From Cyanobacteria bacterium M_surface_7_m2_037 (GTDB lineage Bacteria; Cyanobacteriota; Cyanobacteriia; PCC-6307; Cyanobiaceae): DNA of 5,706 nt. The stretch lies in NCBI GenBank assembly GCA_016882585.1, contig VGPP01000113.1, positions 1 through 5,706 on the forward strand. Reading direction: 5' to 3'. Below the pieces are notes generated by a model. It was not told the DNA's origin, made no database searches, and saw only the letters and a program-made list of their open reading frames with translations. Both the position numbers and the translations under genes were made by a program. Positions 1 to 4,591 of this stretch are shown in pieces (the stretch's first letter is position 1; every line of letters starts with the position of its first letter).

Positions 1-18
1 CTCGGCAGCCTCTGCGCC

Positions 19-1476
19 GTGGATCAGCAGCCCCGCCAGTTAAACGACAGCCAGATTCAGGCGCTGGAGCGGCTGGCCCGGCTGGCGGTTCGCCAGATGG
101 AACTGAAGCGCCAGGGGCAGCTGCTCGTCCAGGCCACGCAACCGGCAACGCCGGAAGCGCTGTCGCCCGCGCCACCAGCTCGCCTCCACCAGCTGCTCAC
201 CAGCAAGGAGCAGTTGATCTCCATGGTGGAGCTGATGCTCAGCCAGAGCAGCCAGGCTTGCTTCGGGCTGATGCGCCTGGAATTCAAGGAGCTGCGCCGC
301 ATCGCCAATGCCCTGGGGGAGGCCAGCGCCAACGCCCTGCGCAGCGAACAGCTGGAGCGACTGGCGGCGCTGCTGCCCGACAACGCCAGCTGCTGCGAAC
401 TGAACGAGCAGGAATGGCTGATGCTCACCCCCTTCACCGCCACCGAGGAGCAGCTCTGCAGCCAGGCGGCAGCGATCACCGAACAGCTGCAGCAGCCGAT
501 CGGCGTGGCCCAGCAACTGCTGAGTTCACAAGTGGCCGTGGGGGCCGCGTTGGTGCAGGGCAACTACAGCAACGCCCATGACCTGCTCAGTGATGCCGCC
601 ATTGCCCTGCGCAACGCGGCTCGCCGCCCAGGCAGCCATTACAGCTGCATCGACCTGGCCAGCCGCATCCAGGCCCAACAGGATCTGCAGCTGGAATCGG
701 AACTGCGCGCCGGTCTCAGCCAGGGGCAGCTCGAGCCCCACTTCCAACCCCTGTTCGACCTCAAAACCCGGGAGGTGATGGGCGTGGAGGCCCTGGCCCG
801 CTGGCGCCGCAGCGATGGCGAACTGTTGCTGCCGAGCCTGTTTCTGGAGGCCGCCGAGCGCGCTGAGCTCCTGGGAGAGCTGGATCTGCAGATGATCCGC
901 CAAGCGATCGCCGCCAGCCATGTGATGGCCCGGGTGCAGCCGCAGCGGCCGATGCTGTTGAGCCTCAATCTCTCCGGTGCCCTGCTCGAAAGCCCGGCGC
1001 TGCTGCAAAACCTGTTCGCACTGATCGACGCCGAGCCACTGCCCCAGAACTGGCAGCTGCAACTGGAAATGCTCGAGGTGAACCTGCAGCAACCGGAGGC
1101 GGAGATCGCGCGCACGCTGCAGCACCTGCACCAACGCGGGGTGTTCCTGGCGATCGATGATTTCGGCACCGGCTACTCCTCGCTCAGCCGCCTGAACCGC
1201 TTCCCCTTCCACAGCCTCAAGGTGGACATGAGCTTTGTGAAATTGCTGGATGCACCCGAGCAACCAAGCAACCGCATCCTCGAAGTGATTCAGGCGATGG
1301 CGGACGCCCTGGAGCTGCACACCACCGCCGAAGGTGTGGAAACTGAGGCGCAACGCCAATGGCTGCAGCGCCAGGGATTCCACTGGGGACAGGGCTATCT
1401 GCTGGCGAAACCGATGCCCCTGCAGGAGATCCTCAATCTGCTGCTCACCCAGCAGGTGCAAGCAGTGCCGCTCTGA
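19..1476 (+). CDS. Cyclic-di-GMP phosphodiesterase, degenerate GGDEF plus EAL domain (5' end uncertain)
   Basis: Predicted cytosolic phosphodiesterase that hydrolyses the second messenger c-di-GMP to pGpG. From the GTG at 19 the protein has 485 residues. Residues 1-40 look helical or coiled-coil. A degenerate GGDEF-like domain spans about 60-215; its signature position reads NEQEW (129-133), so cyclase activity is unlikely. The EAL domain (about 225-475) keeps the residues expected of active enzymes: E257-A-L, N317, E350 and E353, D380-D381 in DDFGTGYS, K401, E438 and E441 in AEGVE, and Q458 before GYLLAKP. No membrane segment is visible. The start is weak: no Shine-Dalgarno precedes the GTG, and the frame stays open through six codons to the window edge. 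The gene may therefore begin outside and carry a sensor domain. It ends about 100 bp before pyrC, with no obvious functional link. Confidence 0.93.
   Translation: MDQQPRQLNDSQIQALERLARLAVRQMELKRQGQLLVQATQPATPEALSPAPPARLHQLLTSKEQLISMVELMLSQSSQACFGLMRLEFKELRRIANALGEASANALRSEQLERLAALLPDNASCCELNEQEWLMLTPFTATEEQLCSQAAAITEQLQQPIGVAQQLLSSQVAVGAALVQGNYSNAHDLLSDAAIALRNAARRPGSHYSCIDLASRIQAQQDLQLESELRAGLSQGQLEPHFQPLFDLKTREVMGVEALARWRRSDGELLLPSLFLEAAERAELLGELDLQMIRQAIAASHVMARVQPQRPMLLSLNLSGALLESPALLQNLFALIDAEPLPQNWQLQLEMLEVNLQQPEAEIARTLQHLHQRGVFLAIDDFGTGYSSLSRLNRFPFHSLKVDMSFVKLLDAPEQPSNRILEVIQAMADALELHTTAEGVETEAQRQWLQRQGFHWGQGYLLAKPMPLQEILNLLLTQQVQAVPL
904..911. repeat. HIP1 octamer GCGATCGC, copy 1
   Basis: Exact match to the highly iterated palindrome HIP1, an abundant octamer in many cyanobacterial genomes. 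It lies within the EAL-domain coding sequence. Two exact copies in a window this size exceed what is expected by chance and support a cyanobacterial origin. Confidence 0.75.
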
Positions 1477-1578
1477 CCTGCTCAGCGCTCCAGCCAGCCA
1501 CCCGGATCCACTTGCTGCGGCCTGCAGGCTCCATCAACACCGAAACTAAAGGCACCGCCGCAGCAGGGCTTCAACGCG

Positions 1579-2688
1579 ATGGCCGCAGCACCGTCCCGCC
1601 AGACCCTCACGATCCGCACGCCCGACGACTGGCACGTGCACCTGCGCGATGGGGCGCTGCTGCAGGCCGTAGTGGGACACACCGCCGCCCAGTTTGCGCG
1701 GGCGATCGTGATGCCCAACCTCAAACCGCCGATCACCACGGTGGCTCAGGCCAGCGCCTACCGCGATCGCATCCTGCAGGCCCTGGAGCGCAGCGCCGGA
1801 GCGGAGGCAGCGGCCGGTTTCACACCGTTGATGACGGCCTATCTCACCGAAACCATCGCTCCAGAGGAACTGGAGCATGGCTTTGCAGCGGGCGTGTTCA
1901 CCGCCGCGAAGCTCTACCCGGCCGGCGCCACCACAAACTCCGATGCCGGCGTGCGCGATCTGACCCACATCACGCCGGTGCTCAGCTGCATGGAGCGCAT
2001 CGGCATGCCCCTGTTGATTCACGGGGAAGTGACCGATCCCGCCGTTGACATCTTCGACCGGGAAGCGGTGTTCATCGAGCGGCACCTCAAGCCCCTGTTG
2101 GAGCGCCATCCGGGCTTGAAGGTGGTGCTCGAGCACATCACCACCACAGAAGCCGTGCAGTTCGTGGAGGCGGGGCCGAGCAACCTGGGCGCCACCATCA
2201 CCCCGCACCACCTGCACATCAACCGCAACGCCCTCTTCCAAGGAGGCTTGCGGCCCGACATGTATTGCCTGCCGGTGGCCAAGCGCGAGCTGCACCGCCT
2301 GGCGTTGCGGCAAGCCGCCACCTCCGGCAACTCCAAATTTTTCCTGGGCACCGATTCAGCCCCTCACCTGCGCCATGCCAAAGAGAGCAGCTGCGGTTGC
2401 GCCGGCATCTACAACGCGCCCTACGCCATCGAGAGTTACGCCCAGGTGTTTGACGAGGAGAACGCCCTGGAGCACCTGGAAGCGTTCGCCAGTCTGAACG
2501 GCCCGCGGTTCTACGGCCTGCCGCTCAACCCAGGCCGCATCACCCTGGAGCGGCGCGACCCCGATCCCGAGGCCCCCGGCCTGCCAGCAATCCTGGAATT
2601 GGCCAATGGCACGGCGGAGCCCAGCCGACTGGTGCCCTTCCATGCCGGTGAACAACTTCTGTGGCACATCTCCAGCAGAACGCACTAA
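1579..2688 (+). CDS. pyrC: Dihydroorotase, class II (PyrC)
   Basis: Cytosolic zinc amidohydrolase of de novo pyrimidine synthesis; it interconverts N-carbamoyl-L-aspartate and L-dihydroorotate. The 369-residue protein aligns by eye with E. coli PyrC over its full length. Metal and catalytic residues are all present: H19 and H21 in DWHVHLRD, carbamylated lysine K111 in AAKLYPAGATTN, H148 in LIHGEV, H186 in LEHITT, and D259 and H263 in GTDSAPH. The KESSCGCAG loop is also intact. It is slightly longer than E. coli PyrC (about 348 residues), partly through a small insertion (EAAAG) near residue 75 and a longer C-terminal region. The ATG is preceded by AGGG at 1565-1568 with 10-nt spacing. It appears monocistronic: 102 bp separate it from the EAL gene, and a palindrome covers its stop codon. 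Confidence 0.98.
   Translation: MAAAPSRQTLTIRTPDDWHVHLRDGALLQAVVGHTAAQFARAIVMPNLKPPITTVAQASAYRDRILQALERSAGAEAAAGFTPLMTAYLTETIAPEELEHGFAAGVFTAAKLYPAGATTNSDAGVRDLTHITPVLSCMERIGMPLLIHGEVTDPAVDIFDREAVFIERHLKPLLERHPGLKVVLEHITTTEAVQFVEAGPSNLGATITPHHLHINRNALFQGGLRPDMYCLPVAKRELHRLALRQAATSGNSKFFLGTDSAPHLRHAKESSCGCAGIYNAPYAIESYAQVFDEENALEHLEAFASLNGPRFYGLPLNPGRITLERRDPDPEAPGLPAILELANGTAEPSRLVPFHAGEQLLWHISSRTH
1763..1770. repeat. HIP1 octamer GCGATCGC, copy 2
   Basis: Second exact HIP1 octamer, inside pyrC, where it encodes part of YRDRI. Same significance as the copy in the EAL gene. Confidence 0.75.
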
Positions 2689-2708
2689 GACTTTTACGTT
2701 GTCTTAGT
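2684..2708 (+). terminator. Inverted repeat over the pyrC stop codon, possible terminator
   Basis: Perfect 8-bp inverted repeat: ACTAAGAC at 2684-2691 and GTCTTAGT at 2701-2708, separated by the 9-nt loop TTTTACGTT. The left arm contains the pyrC TAA stop. The stem is AT-rich for this genome and no U-tract follows, so it would be a weak intrinsic terminator at best. A dyad-symmetric protein-binding site is the alternative. The symmetry is seen directly; the function is inferred. Confidence 0.4.
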
Positions 2709-2744
2709 CATTCTGTGCCGAAAAGCACTTGATGCACCCTGCAG

Positions 2745-2775
2745 CGCGTCGTTAACTATGCCCAAGCTCGACGCG
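2745..2775 (+). repeat. 7-bp inverted repeat just upstream of the 106-aa gene
   Basis: CGCGTCG at 2745-2751 and CGACGCG at 2769-2775 are perfect inverted repeats 17 nt apart, ending 4 nt before the ATG at 2780. If transcribed, the hairpin would occupy the ribosome landing site, where no clear Shine-Dalgarno is visible. A regulatory role is inference; a short repeat like this can arise by chance in GC-rich DNA. Confidence 0.3.
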
Positions 2776-2779
2776 TGGG

Positions 2780-3100
2780 ATGGCCCTGTTTTCCTGGATT
2801 ACCAGCGTGGACAGCGATGCTCTCCTTGATGCTCTGGCTGAACCGCTGCAGCAACTTGGGCTGGTGATCGACCCCCATGTGAGCAGCGCCAGCCAGGTCT
2901 TGGCCGCCGATCGCCCCAACTGCGGGCTGCCTATGGCCCAGCGGGTCACCGTGCTGGCCTCCTGGAATTGCAGCCGCTCCCGCGAAGCCCAACTCGAAGT
3001 GCGCAGCTCTGAACCGCAGTTGCGCGCCGGCACCCGCTGCCAACAGATCGCCGAACAACTGCAGCGGGCCAACCCCTGCCAGCCGCAAATCGGAAGATAA
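2780..3100 (+). CDS. Conserved-looking hypothetical protein, 106 aa
   Basis: I do not recognise this protein. It begins MALFSWITS and shows no signal peptide or membrane segment, so it is probably soluble and cytosolic. Residues 12-30 look like an amphipathic helix. A central block contains DRPNCGLPMAQRV, and a later block reads EVRSSEPQLRAGTRC followed by a short helix, with cysteines spread through the second half. These blocks look selected rather than random, which together with the absence of a rival ORF supports a real gene. The ATG at 2780 is the only standard start in frame: an in-frame TAA lies at 2753 and nothing else intervenes. The Shine-Dalgarno is poor. It ends 11 nt before an NtcA-type box that serves the next gene. 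The small size and placement suggest a picocyanobacterial conserved hypothetical; no function can be assigned. Confidence 0.7.
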   Translation: MALFSWITSVDSDALLDALAEPLQQLGLVIDPHVSSASQVLAADRPNCGLPMAQRVTVLASWNCSRSREAQLEVRSSEPQLRAGTRCQQIAEQLQRANPCQPQIGR

Positions 3101-3110
3101 TCCGAAATCG

Positions 3111-3153
3111 GTAGCCCCTGTTACCCGAAGGGTGTCACGCCGCTCCATAAGGT
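3111..3153 (+). promoter_or_regulatory. NtcA-activated promoter: GTA-N8-TAC box plus -10 TAN3T
   Basis: GTA (3111-3113), N8, TAC (3122-3124) matches the NtcA consensus exactly, and the flanking bases extend it to the palindrome GGTA-N8-TACC. After a 23-nt gap comes TAAGGT (3148-3153), matching the -10 form TAN3T. This box-to--10 distance is the classical arrangement for NtcA-activated cyanobacterial promoters, where the box replaces the -35 element. Transcription would begin near 3160, about 25 nt before the small gene's GTG. NtcA is the CRP-family activator of nitrogen-limitation genes, responding to 2-oxoglutarate. The site lies between genes, in the right orientation, and I saw no other full match in the window. 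Expression has not been shown. Confidence 0.62.
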
Positions 3154-3170
3154 CCGGCCCGTTGGATCGC

Positions 3171-3176
3171 AGGAGG
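3171..3176 (+). promoter_or_regulatory. Shine-Dalgarno AGGAGG
   Basis: Perfect AGGAGG, 9 nt before the GTG at 3186. It is the strongest ribosome-binding site in the window. It fixes the start of the 61-aa gene and argues that this small ORF is translated. Confidence 0.75.
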
Positions 3177-3185
3177 CCGTGAGCC

Positions 3186-3371
3186 GTGCAAACCCAGGTT
3201 GTGATGCAGGCCACCGATGGCAGCTGGAACACCAGCAAGACCTACCCCAATCCTCTGTTGGCTTACATCGCAGCCCGCAAACTGAGCCGCCAGGAACAAC
3301 GCACGTGCCGCACCGTGTGCGCCAGTGGGCAGGTTCTCGATGAAATTCATCCCAACCCAGGCCCGCTCTGA
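3186..3371 (+). CDS. Small protein, 61 aa, putatively NtcA-regulated
   Basis: I do not recognise this protein. It starts with GTG behind a perfect Shine-Dalgarno and an NtcA-type promoter, which is the main evidence that it is real. The sequence is hydrophilic and basic, with no signal peptide or membrane helix. It has a polar N-terminal strand (MQTQVVMQATDG), a probable helix around residues 22-38 (NPLLAYIAARKLSRQEQ), a CRTVC pair around 41-45, and a Pro-rich end. Cyanobacteria have several NtcA-controlled proteins of about this size: NblA and NblD in phycobilisome degradation, GifA in glutamine synthetase inactivation, and PirA in PII signalling. I see no clear resemblance to NblA, and I cannot establish membership in any of the others. 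Its neighbour downstream is a phycobilisome linker, 113 nt or more away with no convincing terminator between, so co-transcription is possible. Confidence 0.68.
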   Translation: MQTQVVMQATDGSWNTSKTYPNPLLAYIAARKLSRQEQRTCRTVCASGQVLDEIHPNPGPL

Positions 3372-3439
3372 TCCAGCCACGGGTGACGCGCTAGCAGCGG
3401 CGTAAAGAGCTCGCAACGTTTCGCAGACAACCGCACACA

Positions 3440-3460
3440 ATGCCCCTACGGTCCGGCTAG
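3440..3460 (+). other. Six-codon mini-ORF (MPLRSG-stop) in frame with the linker
   Basis: ATG at 3440 is the only standard start codon in the linker's frame between the small gene and residue 38 of the linker. The frame closes at TAG (3458-3460) after six codons, and then stays open to the linker's stop at 4520. It may be the linker's ancestral start cut off by a nonsense mutation or indel, a short leader peptide, or chance. No Shine-Dalgarno is evident. Confidence 0.4.
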
Positions 3461-3484
3461 TTCACCCCTGCCAGCCCGAACGTT

Positions 3485-4522
3485 ATCGCTCTCGTTCAAG
3501 CACCTGCCCTGGGCATCGAGCGTTTTGCCGCCGGCCAACGCAAAGAACACCGGCCGCACGCCTCCAACGATGACCAGAACGCGATCATCCGCGCGGTGTA
3601 TCAGCAGGTGCTGGGCGGGCAGTATCTGATGACCAACGAGCGGCTCGATGGCGCCGAATCGCTGTTCCGCAACGGCTACCTGAATGTGCGCGAGTTGGTG
3701 CGCACCGTGGCCAAGAGTGCCTTGTATCGCTCACGCTTCTTTGAGAACTGCAATCCCTATCGGTTCATCGAGCTCAACCACAAGCACCTGCTCGGCCGCG
3801 CTCCTCAAAACAAAGAGGAGATGCTGCACCACTTCACAATCCTGCAGGAGCAGGGCTACGACGCCGAGATTGATTCCTATCTCGACAGCGCCGAATACAA
3901 CCGCAATTTCGGCAACGACACCGTGCCCCATCTGCACGGCTGGAACTACGCCGCCGGCCATGAAGGCCGCCAGTTCAGCTGGCTGATGCAGCTGGCCCGC
4001 GGTGCGGCCGCCTCGGTGAAGGGTGATGGCAGCGGCACCCAGTTCAAGCTGGGCCGTGCTCTCCATCAAAACCGGCCTGTGCCCGTGGCGGTGTCGGCTG
4101 CCAGCCGCTACGCCCACATCAGCACCGATGGCCCCTTCCGCGCCGCCACATCGGGCAGCAGCGAGCTGCCGGTGGCCGAGCTGAGCTCCGCCCGCCGCAT
4201 CGATGGCACCCCGGCCTATGGCTTCCGCAGCCAGGAGCTGCTGGTGTCGAGCCCGAGCGCCGGTGCCGCCGGCGACGGCAGCCGGGTGGTGACGATCACC
4301 GCCACCGGCATCGCCAACAACCGCTTCGTGCGCCACGGCGCTTACACCACCCGCGTGCCCTTCAGCCGCATGAATGAGGCGCTGCAGCGCGTGATCCGCC
4401 AGGGCGGCCGCGTGGTGAGCGTGGTGGTGAGTGGCGAAGGGGAACTGGCGCCGGTGCCTCAGGCCGCTGCTCAGGCTGAGGCCGCCCCTGCCAAAGGCAA
4501 AGGCCGCGCCAAGAAGGGCTGA
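3485..4522 (+). CDS. Phycobilisome rod linker polypeptide, CpcC type (PBS-linker + CpcD domains); start anomalous
   Basis: Non-chromophoric structural linker that organises phycobiliprotein hexamers into rods on the thylakoid surface. Numbering from the ATC at 3485 gives 345 residues. The PBS-linker domain spans about 33-165, with IIRAVYQQVLGG (34-45), the family hallmark IELNHKHLLGRAP (95-107) and IDSYLDSAEY (129-138). A low-complexity spacer follows. A CpcD-like domain spans about 267-322, and an Ala/Pro/Lys/Gly tail ends KGKGRAKKG. Family similarity begins before residue 34 (the ALGIERF segment, 8-14). The GTG at 3596 (residue 38) is therefore too late, yet no ATG, GTG or TTG exists upstream until an ATG that is closed by TAG. 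I chose ATC because MALVQAPALGIERF would be a natural N-terminus; this is a guess. No phycobiliprotein genes adjoin, so CpcC versus CpeC/D/E type is undecided. Confidence 0.93.
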   Translation: MALVQAPALGIERFAAGQRKEHRPHASNDDQNAIIRAVYQQVLGGQYLMTNERLDGAESLFRNGYLNVRELVRTVAKSALYRSRFFENCNPYRFIELNHKHLLGRAPQNKEEMLHHFTILQEQGYDAEIDSYLDSAEYNRNFGNDTVPHLHGWNYAAGHEGRQFSWLMQLARGAAASVKGDGSGTQFKLGRALHQNRPVPVAVSAASRYAHISTDGPFRAATSGSSELPVAELSSARRIDGTPAYGFRSQELLVSSPSAGAAGDGSRVVTITATGIANNRFVRHGAYTTRVPFSRMNEALQRVIRQGGRVVSVVVSGEGELAPVPQAAAQAEAAPAKGKGRAKKG

Positions 4523-4528
4523 TCTCTC

Positions 4529-4586
4529 GGCCCTGGTGGTTGCCAAATCCGGCCGCAGGACAGATCCTGTGGCCGGACTGAGGGCC
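4529..4586 (+). terminator. Nested hairpin between linker and porin: terminator or translational control element
   Basis: The inner hairpin pairs 4548-4560 with 4565-4577: 13 bp including one G-U pair, closed by the 4-nt loop CAGA. An outer 6-bp stem pairs GGCCCT (4529-4534) with AGGGCC (4581-4586). It begins 7 nt after the linker stop, as a terminator would, but has no U-tract. The outer 3' arm overlaps the porin's GAGGG Shine-Dalgarno (4580-4584), so the fold could also hide that site. The pairing is seen directly; the function is inferred. Confidence 0.55.
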
Positions 4587-4591
4587 CAGCC

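Noticed and set aside
526..1461. Long minus-strand ORF of 311 codons opposite the EAL gene
   Set aside because: It is antisense to a gene with full catalytic motifs. Its Gln/His/Leu-rich composition is typical of the complement of GC-rich coding DNA, and no domain is recognisable.
1520..1529. Palindrome GCCTGCAGGC between the EAL gene and pyrC
   Set aside because: A loopless 10-bp palindrome cannot form a useful hairpin by itself and is easily met by chance in this GC content.
1546..2313. Minus-strand ORF of 255 codons opposite pyrC
   Set aside because: pyrC is certain on the plus strand; this is a shadow frame with low-complexity, Arg/Gly/His-rich content.
2729..2759. Sigma-70-like promoter (TTGATG ... 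TAACTAT) before the 106-aa gene
   Set aside because: The -10 matches the consensus at only about half its positions and the spacing is uncertain; too weak to annotate.
2758..2829. Short ORF from ATG 2758 (23 codons) overlapping the 106-aa gene
   Set aside because: It is short, has no ribosome-binding site, and overlaps a longer, better supported frame.
3186..3371. Identification of the 61-aa protein as NblA
   Set aside because: The length and putative NtcA control fit, but the sequence lacks the helical pattern and residues I associate with NblA.
3435..3441. -10-like ACACAAT just upstream of the linker
   Set aside because: Only CACAAT partly matches the consensus and no -35 or activator box is visible. 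It would explain a leader that starts after the mini-ORF ATG, but the support is too thin.
3596..3598. GTG as the linker start codon
   Set aside because: It lies inside the conserved IIRAVYQQVLGG segment, so starting here would remove the beginning of the PBS-linker domain; no Shine-Dalgarno precedes it.
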